Below, piece by piece: positions 38,458-47,004 of a stretch of DNA of 64,000 nucleotides (within the stretch, counting starts at the first letter, position 1; each line of letters begins with the position of its first letter). A program made the translations under genes and the position numbers. The notes below the pieces were generated by a model. It was not told where the DNA came from. It was given only the letters and a program-made list of their open reading frames with translations, and did not search any database. Source of the stretch: RPQJ01 sp963793005 (GTDB lineage: Bacteria > Pseudomonadota > Gammaproteobacteria > Steroidobacterales > Steroidobacteraceae); the NCBI GenBank assembly GCA_963793005.1, contig CAWBYP010000002.1:2108001-2172000 (forward strand). The letters are read 5' to 3'.

Positions 38458-39144
38458 ATGATCGAAATCAGGAACCTGAGCCGGCACTTCCAGGTCGGTG
38501 ACCAGCTCGTCAAGGCGCTTGACGCCGTCGACCTCGTGATCGGTGACGGCGAATACGTTTCCATCATGGGTCCGAGCGGATCGGGCAAGTCCACGCTGTT
38601 GAACGTGATCGGGCTGCTGGACCGGCCAACCGATGGCCAGTACTTGCTCGACGGCCGCGAGACCACCTCGCTCAGCGACGATGAGCTCGCGCAGGTGCGC
38701 GCGCGCAGGATCGGCTTCATCTTCCAGTCGTTCCACCTCGTGCCGAGGCTGACCGCGTTCGAGAACGTAGAGTTGCCGATGGTGCTGGCGTCGGTGCCGC
38801 CGGCCGAGCGCCGCAAGCGGGCCGAGGCGGTGCTCGCAAGCCTCACACTTATGGACCGCGCGCATCATCGCCCGGACCAGTTGTCGGGGGGGCAGCGCCA
38901 GCGGGTAGCCATTGCGCGCGCGATGGTGATGGAGCCGACGGTGCTGCTGGCCGACGAGCCTACCGGCAACCTTGACCACGTATCGGGCGCCGACGTGCTC
39001 GCTGCCATCGAGTTGCTGAATGCGCGCGGTATCACGCTCCTCGTGGTCACGCACGATGACGAGGTCGCCTCGCGTTCCCGCCGCAACATCCGCATGCGCG
39101 ACGGGCGAATCGTGGTGGACGAGGCAATGGGCACGCAGCGATGA
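38458..39144 (+). CDS. MacB/LolD-type ABC transporter ATPase
   Basis: A 228-residue ATPase with Walker A GPSGSGKST (38-46), Q-loop FIFQSF, signature LSGGQRQRVAIARAM, Walker B VLLADEPTGNLD and switch His in VVTHDD. It belongs to the MacB/LolD/FtsE group that powers extraction or mechanotransmission rather than classical transport. Its stop overlaps the next ATG. Confidence 0.93.
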   Translation: MIEIRNLSRHFQVGDQLVKALDAVDLVIGDGEYVSIMGPSGSGKSTLLNVIGLLDRPTDGQYLLDGRETTSLSDDELAQVRARRIGFIFQSFHLVPRLTAFENVELPMVLASVPPAERRKRAEAVLASLTLMDRAHHRPDQLSGGQRQRVAIARAMVMEPTVLLADEPTGNLDHVSGADVLAAIELLNARGITLLVVTHDDEVASRSRRNIRMRDGRIVVDEAMGTQR

Positions 39145-40352
39145 GGTTCGGCGACCTGCTGCACCTGGCGAGCGAGTCGCTGGTTCGTGCGAGGATGCGC
39201 AGCGCCATGATGCTGGTGGCTATGGCGATCGGCGTTGCCGCGGTCGTGGTGCTCACGTCGCTGGGCGAGGGCGCGCGCCGCTACGTGACGGGCGAGTTCC
39301 GGGCGCTGGGCGCAGAACTGCTGATCGTGTTGCCGGGCCGCTCGGAGACCACCGGCATGCAGCCGGGAATGTTCGCCGGCGAGACGCCTCGTGACCTCAC
39401 GCTCGACGACGCACGATCGCTGTTGCGCATTCCGGGCGTAGAGCGCATTGCGCCGCTGGTGATCGGTTCGGTGCCGGTCTCTGCAGGCCAGCTGTCGCGC
39501 GAGGTGCCGGTCATCGGCACCAGTTCCGAGTTCCTGGTGGTGCGCAACCTGGCGATGGAACAGGGCTCGTTCCTGCCTGCCGGCCAGATCGACCGCGACA
39601 TTGCGGTCTGCGTAATCGGCAGCAAGGTGCGCTCCGAGCTGTTCCCGCACGGGCCAGCGGTCGGTGCCAACATGCGAATCGGCGATCGGCGCTTCCGCGT
39701 CATTGGTGTCCTCGCGGATTCCGGCCGATCGCTGGGTTTCGACCTGCAGGAAATCGTGGTGATTCCTGTCAGCAGCGCGCTGCAGCTGTTCAACAGCGAG
39801 TCGCTGTTCCGCATCCTGGTCACGTCGAGCGATCGCGACGCCATGCCACGTGTACAGCGCGCCGTGCGCGCACAACTCGCCGAGCGCCACCAGGGTGAGG
39901 AGGACGTGACGGTCGTGAGCCAGGACGCGGTGCTCGCGACTTTCAACCGGATATTCACCGCGCTCACGCTCACGCTGGCCGGAATCGCCTCGGTCAGTCT
40001 TGCGGTTGCCGGCATCCTGATCATGAACGTGATGCTGGTCGCGGTCAGCCAGCGCACCGCGGAGGTCGGCCTGATGAAGGCACTGGGCGCGCGGGGCAGC
40101 CAGATCACGGCACTGTTCCTGGCCGAGGCGGTGATGCTTTCGCTGGTCGGCGCGTGCTGTGGGCTGGCGGTCGGTTTTGCGGGGGTCTGGGTCATTGGCC
40201 GCGTCTACCCCGCACTGCCGCTGGCGCCGCCGGTGTGGGCGGTGGTGCTCGCGGTGTTGACCGCGGTGGCGAGCGGCGTCGTGTTCGGGTTGCTGCCGGC
40301 ACGCAAGGCGGCACGCCTCGACGCGGTCGTCGCGCTGGCAGGGAGGCGCTGA
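39141..40352 (+). CDS. MacB-type ABC transporter permease 1
   Basis: A 403-residue permease with one N-terminal helix (MRSAMMLVAMAIGVAAVVVL), a MacB periplasmic core domain (about 50-250) and three C-terminal helices of the FtsX fold (ending LTAVASGVVFGLLPARKAA). The cytoplasmic turn motif GLMKALGARGSQI is typical of MacB. It overlaps the ATPase gene by four bases and is three bases from permease 2. Confidence 0.9.
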   Translation: MRFGDLLHLASESLVRARMRSAMMLVAMAIGVAAVVVLTSLGEGARRYVTGEFRALGAELLIVLPGRSETTGMQPGMFAGETPRDLTLDDARSLLRIPGVERIAPLVIGSVPVSAGQLSREVPVIGTSSEFLVVRNLAMEQGSFLPAGQIDRDIAVCVIGSKVRSELFPHGPAVGANMRIGDRRFRVIGVLADSGRSLGFDLQEIVVIPVSSALQLFNSESLFRILVTSSDRDAMPRVQRAVRAQLAERHQGEEDVTVVSQDAVLATFNRIFTALTLTLAGIASVSLAVAGILIMNVMLVAVSQRTAEVGLMKALGARGSQITALFLAEAVMLSLVGACCGLAVGFAGVWVIGRVYPALPLAPPVWAVVLAVLTAVASGVVFGLLPARKAARLDAVVALAGRR

Positions 40353-40355
40353 GCG

Positions 40356-41555
40356 ATGCGCGGCGCGGACCTGGTGCGCTACACCGGCCGATCGATCACG
40401 GCACACCGCATGCGGGCGGTGCTGACCGCGCTCGGCATCGCGGTCGGCGTGGCCGCGGTGGTGCTGCTCACGTCGATCGGCGAGGGCGTGCGCAAGTTCG
40501 TCGTTGCGGAATTCACGCAGTTCGGCACCAACATCATCGGCGTCACGCCGGGTGCGACACAGACCATGGGGGGCTCGGTAGGTGTGTTTGGCACGACCCG
40601 TCCGCTGACAATCGACGATGCGGAGGCGCTGCGCCGCGTACCGTACGTGATCGACGCGGACCCTGTGGTACAGGGCAATGCCGAGGTCGAGGGCAATGGG
40701 CGCAAGAGGCGGGTGACCGTATATGGCACCGGTCCGCAGTTCGCCGAGTCGCTGCGCTTTCCGGTCGGGCAGGGCGTTTACCTGCCTATGGACGATCCGC
40801 GTTCGCCACGCAGCTTCGCGGTGCTGGGATCGAAAATGGCGCATGAGTTGTTCGACAGGAAAAGCCCGCTGGGGTCCAACGTCCGGGTCGGTGGCCAGCG
40901 CTTCCGAATCGTGGGCGTGATGGCGCCGAAGGGGACGGTCATCGGCCTGGACCTCGACGATACTGTCTTCATACCGGCAGCGCGGGCGCTGGAACTGTTC
41001 AACCGCGACAGCCTGTTCGAGATCGACGTCGTGTACGAGGAAGGGGCGCCGCTGCACGAAGTCGAGGAAGGCATCCGGCGCGTGCTGCTTGCGCGCCATG
41101 GCGACGAGGACTTCACGGTCACGCCGCAGCAGCAGATGATCGATTCGCTGGGTTCGGTGCTCGGGATACTGACATTCGCCGTCGCCGCACTGGGCAGTAT
41201 CTCGCTGCTGGTCGGCGCGGTCGGCATCTTCACGATCATGACGATCTCGGTGCGCGAGCGCACCAGCGAGATCGGCCTGCTGCGCGCGCTGGGCGCAGAG
41301 CGCGACCAGGTGCTCGCATTGTTCCTCGCCGAAGCCGTGGTGCTGTCGCTGCTGGGCGGACTCGCCGGTCTCGCCGCCGGCGCAGGCATCGGCGCGCTGC
41401 TCGGCGCGACCGTCAGGCAGCTGCCCGTCAGCTACTCGCCGTTCTTCATCAGCGTCGCGCTGGGACTGTCGGTGCTGATCGGCCTGCTCGCCGGCATCCT
41501 GCCCGCGCTGAATGCCGCGAGGCTCGATCCGGTCGAGGCGCTGCGGGACGAATAG
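40356..41555 (+). CDS. MacB-type ABC transporter permease 2
   Basis: A 399-residue paralogue of permease 1 with the same layout: N-terminal helix (MRAVLTALGIAVGVAAVVLL), periplasmic core and three C-terminal helices with GLLRALGAERDQV and LLAGILPALNAARLDPVEAL. MacB works as a dimer, so two different permeases suggest a heterodimeric pump. Substrate unknown; candidates are lipids, peptides or macrolides. Confidence 0.9.
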   Translation: MRGADLVRYTGRSITAHRMRAVLTALGIAVGVAAVVLLTSIGEGVRKFVVAEFTQFGTNIIGVTPGATQTMGGSVGVFGTTRPLTIDDAEALRRVPYVIDADPVVQGNAEVEGNGRKRRVTVYGTGPQFAESLRFPVGQGVYLPMDDPRSPRSFAVLGSKMAHELFDRKSPLGSNVRVGGQRFRIVGVMAPKGTVIGLDLDDTVFIPAARALELFNRDSLFEIDVVYEEGAPLHEVEEGIRRVLLARHGDEDFTVTPQQQMIDSLGSVLGILTFAVAALGSISLLVGAVGIFTIMTISVRERTSEIGLLRALGAERDQVLALFLAEAVVLSLLGGLAGLAAGAGIGALLGATVRQLPVSYSPFFISVALGLSVLIGLLAGILPALNAARLDPVEALRDE

Positions 41556-41561
41556 ACGGCC

Positions 41562-44117
41562 TCAGCCCCCTTCGCGTGGCCGAACGCGCCGGGTCGCGAC
41601 CGCATCGAGCGGATCGTCGGGCCAGTAGTGCTTCGGGTAACGCCCCTTGAGTTCCTTCTTCACCTCGTGGTAACCCCGCGCCCAGAAGCTCGCCAGGTCG
41701 CGTGTCACCTGCACCGGCCGTCGCGCCGGGGAGAGCAGCTCGAGCGTAACCGGCACGCGGCCGCCGACAAGCCGCGGCGACTCCATCAGGCCGAACACTT
41801 CCTGCAGCCGCACGGCGAGTGCCGGAGTGCCGGTCGAGTAGTCGAGCGCTATCCGCGACCCGCTCGGAACGGCGAGGTGCGTGGGCGCAAGCTCATCGAG
41901 CCGTCGCTGGGCATTCCAGTCGAGCAGCGCGTGCAGCGCGCCACGCAGGTCCAGTTTCGCGAGCTGGTCGCGACGCGTGATGCGGTCCAGCCACGGAGCA
42001 AGCCAGCCCTCGAGCGAGCGGAGGAGCGCTGCGTCGGAGACATCCGGCCAGCCGTCGCGTCCGCGCGGGTCGTTGTCGCGCGCCAGCGTTACGCGAGCGC
42101 GCCACTGTTGCAGGTCGCGGGTCCACGGCAGGCAGTCGATGCCCATTGAGCGTATGCCATCGAGCATGGCTGCAACAGTCGCCGAGGCATCGACGTTCCG
42201 CAGTGGCTCGTCCTGCAGAACCAGCGCTCCGAGCCGCCGCACCCGCCGTGCCCCGACCGCCTGGGCTTTCGGATCCCAGCCGACGCTCGAGTCTTCGGTG
42301 ATGGCCGATGCGAAATGTCGTTCCAGCAGCGCCGGATCGAGCGATGCGGCCAGCTGGATCCTGGCCTCGCGATCGCCGGCATCGAGGGCTGCAACGACGA
42401 TGTATCCGGATCGTGCAAGCGCGGATGGATCGCGGAACTCGGCACCACGACCGCCGCTCAACACGTAGCGGCCCGGGCTGCCGTCCCGCGCCCGCCCGAT
42501 GCGGTCCGGGTAGGCGAACGCGAGCAGCAGACCGATCGCATCCGCGTCCGGGAGGGAAGTATCACGTTCGGCGCGAGCCCTGGACACCCGGGCGAGTTGC
42601 TTTTCCACCTGCTGCGCAACGCGTTGGATGCGGCGGATCGTGCCGGTGTCCACGTCGAAATGCGGGGGTGCCCGCCCGCCGCGCAGCACTTCGATGCGAT
42701 GGAACACGTCCGGATCGCGAAATCCGGGCGCTGCCCGCAGCGGGTCGCGCTCCGACAGCAGCGCGGCCACCACGCAGGCCAGTTCGGCCAGTCCGAGCGA
42801 CCTTGCGCGCAGCACCATGTGCGCAAGTCGCGGATGCATGCCGAGCGACGCCATGTCGCGGCCCAGCCCACTCACGCGCCCGGCGGTGTCCACTGCCTCG
42901 AGCCGCCCAAGGAGGTCACGAGCCTGCGCGAGCGACGCCGCGGGCGGCGGGTCGAGCCAGGCAAGGGTCGCGGGATCGGTGCATCCCCAGCAGGCCAGCT
43001 CGAGCGCCAGCGGCGCGAGATCGGCTTCGAGAATTTCGGCTGGAGACTGCGCCGGCAGGGAGTCGTGCGCCGACTCGCTCCACAGCCGGTAGCAGGTGCC
43101 GGGCGCCGTGCGGCCCGCGCGTCCACGGCGCTGCTCGGCCGACGAGCGGGAAATCCGCGCGATGTCGAGACGGCTCATGCCGGTTGCCGGATCGAATCGC
43201 TGCCGTCGCTCGAGGCCCGCGTCGACGACGATGCGCACGCCGTCGATCGTCAGGCTGGTCTCGGCGATGTTGGTTGCGACCACGACCTTGCGGCGGCCCC
43301 GGGGATCCGCGAGCAGCGCGGCATCCTGCTCCGCCGCGCCAAGGTCGCCGTACAGCGGCAATACCGAGAACTCGCGCCCAGGCAGTTTCGTGGCCAGCGC
43401 CTCCGCGACGCGACGGATTTCGCCGGCGCCGGGCAGGAAGACCAGCGCGTCGCCTTCGTGTTCACCGAGCGCGCGCAGCGTCATCGAGGTCACCGGCTCC
43501 TCGATGCGTGCCGGGCGACCAGGCGTTGAGGCCGGCGGCGGCACGTAGCGGACATCCACCGGGAACATGCGTCCCTGCGAACGCACGACCGTTGCGTCGT
43601 CGAGCACGTGCAGCAGCGCGTCGGCCTCGAGCGTGGCCGACATGACGAGCAGGCGCAGGGACTCGCGCAGGTGGCGCTGGGCCTCGACGCCCAGCGCCAG
43701 GCCCAGGTCACCGTGGAGACTGCGTTCGTGAAACTCGTCGAAGATCACCAGCGCGATGCCTTCCAGCGCCGGGTCGCGCTGCAGCATGCGGGTGAGGATG
43801 CCTTCGGTCACGACCTCGATGCGCGTGCGTGGACTGACGCGGGTCTCGAGCCGCGTGCGGAAGCCGACCGTATCGCCCACGTCCTCCCCGAGCAGCGTGG
43901 CCATGCGGCTCGCAACCGCGCGCGTCGCGATGCGCCGCGGCTCCAGCATCAGGATGCGACCGTCACCGAGCCAGTCCGAGTCGAGCAGCGCGAGCGGCAC
44001 GATCGTGCTCTTGCCGGCCCCGGCCGGCGCCTCGAGCACGACGCAGCGGTGAACGGAAAGCGCGTCCCGCAGTTTCGGCAGTACTTCAACGATCGGCAGT
44101 GGGGGAAGGTCAATCAT
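41562..44117 (-). CDS. hrpB: ATP-dependent helicase HrpB
   Basis: An 851-residue DExH-box helicase with motif I PAGAGKST (31-38), motif II DEFH (127-130, in VIFDEFHERS), motif III MSATLEA and motif VI QRRGRAGRTAPG. The C-terminal third has the HrpB_C pattern (LALDYSTGTPALAVRLQEVF, RRPVQVTRDLASFWARGY). HrpB is an RNA-helicase-like ATPase whose cellular role is poorly defined. Confidence 0.93.
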   Translation of the reverse strand: MIDLPPLPIVEVLPKLRDALSVHRCVVLEAPAGAGKSTIVPLALLDSDWLGDGRILMLEPRRIATRAVASRMATLLGEDVGDTVGFRTRLETRVSPRTRIEVVTEGILTRMLQRDPALEGIALVIFDEFHERSLHGDLGLALGVEAQRHLRESLRLLVMSATLEADALLHVLDDATVVRSQGRMFPVDVRYVPPPASTPGRPARIEEPVTSMTLRALGEHEGDALVFLPGAGEIRRVAEALATKLPGREFSVLPLYGDLGAAEQDAALLADPRGRRKVVVATNIAETSLTIDGVRIVVDAGLERRQRFDPATGMSRLDIARISRSSAEQRRGRAGRTAPGTCYRLWSESAHDSLPAQSPAEILEADLAPLALELACWGCTDPATLAWLDPPPAASLAQARDLLGRLEAVDTAGRVSGLGRDMASLGMHPRLAHMVLRARSLGLAELACVVAALLSERDPLRAAPGFRDPDVFHRIEVLRGGRAPPHFDVDTGTIRRIQRVAQQVEKQLARVSRARAERDTSLPDADAIGLLLAFAYPDRIGRARDGSPGRYVLSGGRGAEFRDPSALARSGYIVVAALDAGDREARIQLAASLDPALLERHFASAITEDSSVGWDPKAQAVGARRVRRLGALVLQDEPLRNVDASATVAAMLDGIRSMGIDCLPWTRDLQQWRARVTLARDNDPRGRDGWPDVSDAALLRSLEGWLAPWLDRITRRDQLAKLDLRGALHALLDWNAQRRLDELAPTHLAVPSGSRIALDYSTGTPALAVRLQEVFGLMESPRLVGGRVPVTLELLSPARRPVQVTRDLASFWARGYHEVKKELKGRYPKHYWPDDPLDAVATRRVRPREGG

Positions 44118-44208
44118 CCGATGCAGTGTAGCCGGGGCCGGGCGTGACGTTGCCGATCGGCGGGTGCAAGATGCGCCGGGTGCCCGACGGCGCCGTGGGA
44201 GTTGCGAA

Positions 44209-44694
44209 ATGACTGGGACGATCGGCCTGTGGCTGCTCGCAGTGTTGCTGGTGATACTCGGTGTGCTGGGGTCCGTCCTCCCGGCCCTGCCGGGCGTGCC
44301 GCTGGTGTTCGCTGGCCTGGTCGCGGCCGCCTGGGCCGACGACTTTCAACGCGTTGGCTGGGTTGTGCTCGGCCTGCTTGGCCTGATGACGCTGATGTCG
44401 TTCGCGATCGACTTCATCGCGACCTCGCTCGGCGCGAAACGGGTCGGCGCGACACGGCTCGCGATCGTGGGCGCGCTGCTGGGCACGCTGGTCGGCGTGT
44501 TCCTGGGCCTGCCGGGCCTGATCCTCGGGCCATTCGTCGGCGCGGTCGCGGGCGAGCTGCTGTCCCACGGAAAGCTGCAGCAGGCGGGGCGGGTCGGGAC
44601 CGCGACCTGGGTGGGGCTCTTGTTCGGGACGCTGGCAAAGCTCGCGCTGATCTTCACCATGCTGGGCGTATTCGCGACCGCCTACTTCCTGTGA
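44209..44694 (+). CDS. DUF456 family membrane protein
   Basis: A 161-residue protein of four to five helices with the Gly/Pro-rich repeats of the family (LGVLGSVLPALPGVPLVFAG and GVFLGLPGLILGPFVGAVAG). The function is unknown. ATG 44209 lacks a strong ribosome site but gives family length. Divergent from hrpB. Confidence 0.88.
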   Translation: MTGTIGLWLLAVLLVILGVLGSVLPALPGVPLVFAGLVAAAWADDFQRVGWVVLGLLGLMTLMSFAIDFIATSLGAKRVGATRLAIVGALLGTLVGVFLGLPGLILGPFVGAVAGELLSHGKLQQAGRVGTATWVGLLFGTLAKLALIFTMLGVFATAYFL

Positions 44695-44769
44695 GATCGG
44701 GGTCGCTCGCGCCGCGCCGGTGCTCTGCAGTGCGTGCATCCGGCGCCTGCTGCGTCGGCGCGCCAGCCG

Positions 44770-45459
44770 TCATGCAATGGGGACCAGCCTGTGTGCGGTG
44801 CGGGCTTGCCGCTCCATCCGCAACGTCGCGAGTGCGAGTACCGCCCAGGTGCCCTGGAAAATCACGCCCGCCAGCAGTACGGACCAGCCCGGCAGAGGGC
44901 CGATCGCAGCCCGGTCGAGGAACTCCGCGGTGCTTGTGACAGCCGTTGGATGGATGGCGAGCTTGCCGACATAGGCGACGCCCTGCACCGCGAGGATGTA
45001 TGCGTAGTTCTTGCGTATCCTCCGCCCCAGCGAGCGCGCGTAGCTGATGTGGAAGTGGGGCTTCGCATAGTCGTCCGCCAGCAGCGTGTTCCATCTGCCG
45101 TCCATCGCCACGCCTTCACCCCGCAGCATGGGTACGTAGACGTCGGTCTCGATCAGCCGGCAACGCGCGCGCCAGACGTTGAAATACCGGTACCGTCGCG
45201 CCTCGAAGTGCAGGAACACGGCTACAAGCAGGCCAAGAAGGATCAGCGGCAGCGGCGACGAATTCGGCCCCGCGAATGTCAGCGACAGCGCAAGACCCGT
45301 GGTAACAACCGCCCAGTTCGTGGTCTGGTCGAGTCGCGTGCGCCAGATAGTGCTGCGATAGACCTCGCCGCGATAGAGATGCGCGAGCGCGGACAGTTCG
45401 GATGAGTCAAAGCGGGTTCTTGCCGCCCCTGCCGATTCGGTGGTCACCCGGTCCTCCAT
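44770..45459 (-). CDS. DUF2270 family membrane protein
   Basis: About 229 residues with two membrane helices near the N-terminus (NWAVVTTGLALSLTFAG, LILLGLLVAVFLHFEARRYR) and two near the C-terminus (WSVLLAGVIFQGTWAVLALA). The motif LAHLYRGEVYRSTIWRTRLD matches DUF2270. The start at ATG 45459 follows GGAGG; the longer frame to 45522 is less likely. Function unknown. Confidence 0.85.
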   Translation of the reverse strand: MEDRVTTESAGAARTRFDSSELSALAHLYRGEVYRSTIWRTRLDQTTNWAVVTTGLALSLTFAGPNSSPLPLILLGLLVAVFLHFEARRYRYFNVWRARCRLIETDVYVPMLRGEGVAMDGRWNTLLADDYAKPHFHISYARSLGRRIRKNYAYILAVQGVAYVGKLAIHPTAVTSTAEFLDRAAIGPLPGWSVLLAGVIFQGTWAVLALATLRMERQARTAHRLVPIA

Positions 45460-45497
45460 CGCGCGACGCCTCCATTCTTTTCCCTGACGGTGGCACG

Positions 45498-46424
45498 CTA
45501 TCCGGAATAGTGCGCGATGCACTCGGCCTCGCGGCCTCGCACCACGCGCCGGCCGGTGAGCGGGCCGTGCGTCTCCGTGACGATCGTATGCTGCCCCTCG
45601 ACGTGATCGTCATCGTAGAAAAACAGCACCACCCAGTCGCGTGTCCGGTCGAGTTCGTGCGCGAGCGCGGTGTTGGAGTGGAGCGCAGTGTAGTGCCAGC
45701 CGTCCCGCGTGACGTGAAGCACCGGAAGCCACGCTTCGCCGGCAGGGTTGAATCTTCGTGGTGCGATCGTCGGCAGTTCGCCACGCGCGGCCTTTTCGCG
45801 ATACAGCCGATCCACGGCCAGGAGTTCCGCGACCGGAGGCTGCGCTGTGACCGCGAGGTTGGCAGCGTCCGACATGGTCGTGCTGCCGGCCGTCACGCCG
45901 CGTCGTGCGCGGCCGCGCGCCAGCATGACCTGCAGGCTCGCGCGTATCGCCGCCGCACGCCTCGGGCCCACTCCTGCCACTTTCTCGAGCCGGCCATCGT
46001 GCGCGGCGACCTCGAGCGCCTCCAGCGTATCGACGTGCAGGTCGTCGTGGATGCGCTCGGCCAGCCTGTGCCCGAGGCCCGGCAGCAGCGTGAAGAGCTG
46101 CACGGGGTCCGCGCTTCCGCGCAGCCGCTCCAGTTGCACCCATCTACCGGTCCGCCACATCTCCACCAGTGCTCGAGCAATGCCGCGTCCGATGCCTGGC
46201 AGTGCCTCGAGACCCTCGGCGCCTTCGTGCTCGATGACCAGGCCGATGTCACCAGGCAGGCTGCGCAGCGTGTCGGCTGCGCGTCGATAGGCCGCCACGC
46301 GGAATGGATTCGCGCCCTGGGCCTCGAGCAGCGCGGCCGCCTCGCGCAGCTTCTCCGCGCAGGCGGCGTTGATCGGAGTCCGCGACCCGATCGCCCTCGC
46401 GTCGGCGCTCTGTGTGGCGACCAT
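45498..46424 (-). CDS. Helix-hairpin-helix protein related to the polymerase beta N-terminal domain
   Basis: A 308-residue protein. The first ~180 residues resemble the HhH DNA-binding lyase-type domain of polymerase beta/PolX (LLEAQGANPFRVAAYRRAAD, LPGIGRGIARALVE, VAGVGPRRAAAIRA). No nucleotidyltransferase motif is present. The C-terminal part (FNPAGEAWLPVLHVTRDGWH, DWVVLFFYDDDHVEGQHTIV) is a conserved hypothetical domain. It may bind damaged or nicked DNA, but this is inference. Three bases separate it from the CBS gene upstream. Confidence 0.75.
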   Translation of the reverse strand: MVATQSADARAIGSRTPINAACAEKLREAAALLEAQGANPFRVAAYRRAADTLRSLPGDIGLVIEHEGAEGLEALPGIGRGIARALVEMWRTGRWVQLERLRGSADPVQLFTLLPGLGHRLAERIHDDLHVDTLEALEVAAHDGRLEKVAGVGPRRAAAIRASLQVMLARGRARRGVTAGSTTMSDAANLAVTAQPPVAELLAVDRLYREKAARGELPTIAPRRFNPAGEAWLPVLHVTRDGWHYTALHSNTALAHELDRTRDWVVLFFYDDDHVEGQHTIVTETHGPLTGRRVVRGREAECIAHYSG

Positions 46425-46427
46425 GGT

Positions 46428-46868
46428 TCAGGCAACCTCGTCGGGTACCGGGTCCGGGTACTGTTCGCGCAGCACGCGGGCCAGTGCGCGACAGGCATCC
46501 GTGGTCGTGAAGATGCCGACCAGCGCATCGCCGCGGGTCACCAGCGCGGAACCCAGGTGCCTGTCGGCCATGGTTGACGCTACCGACAATAGCGGCGTGC
46601 CGGCATCCACCACGTAAGGCTCGGGCTGGAACACGTCGCGCACTGAGAGCTCCCGCTCCGGTGGCGAGCCCAGGTCCGGACCCAGCGCCAGCTTGATGTC
46701 GCGATCGGTCAGCACGCCTGTGAGCTGGCCCCTCTCGGTCACCGGCAGGTGGCGAATGTGGCGCGCGCGCAGGAACGCGTGAGCCTCGGCCAGCGGCGCA
46801 TCCACGTCCACCGAATACGGGAACGGTGTCATGTAGGCGAGAATCTGCGGAACGTGATTGCGCGACAT
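46428..46868 (-). CDS. CBS domain pair protein
   Basis: A 146-residue protein made of two CBS motifs (AHAFLRARHIRHLPVTERGQ with VLTDRDIKLAL, and VASTMADRHLGSALVTRGDA with GIFTTTDACRAL). CBS pairs bind adenine nucleotides and sense energy state. ATG 46868 is used; the frame is open to 46928. It is likely cotranscribed with the HhH protein. Confidence 0.88.
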   Translation of the reverse strand: MSRNHVPQILAYMTPFPYSVDVDAPLAEAHAFLRARHIRHLPVTERGQLTGVLTDRDIKLALGPDLGSPPERELSVRDVFQPEPYVVDAGTPLLSVASTMADRHLGSALVTRGDALVGIFTTTDACRALARVLREQYPDPVPDEVA

Positions 46869-47004
46869 CGTGCGGACCCTGACCCCTGCGACAGGGCGAT
46901 GCTGCGCTCCTCTCCCTGTGCCGAACATTCGGGTTTTACGAGAGGCGGTGCAAATGCTCTATCATCCGGCGCCGGCCGATTCGGCCGAAAATACTGGATT
47001 CGCG

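Noticed and set aside
38865..41099. A long minus-strand open frame across the ABC transporter genes
   Set aside because: Its His/Arg/Gln-rich composition is typical of antisense frames in GC-rich DNA and it overlaps three well-supported genes.
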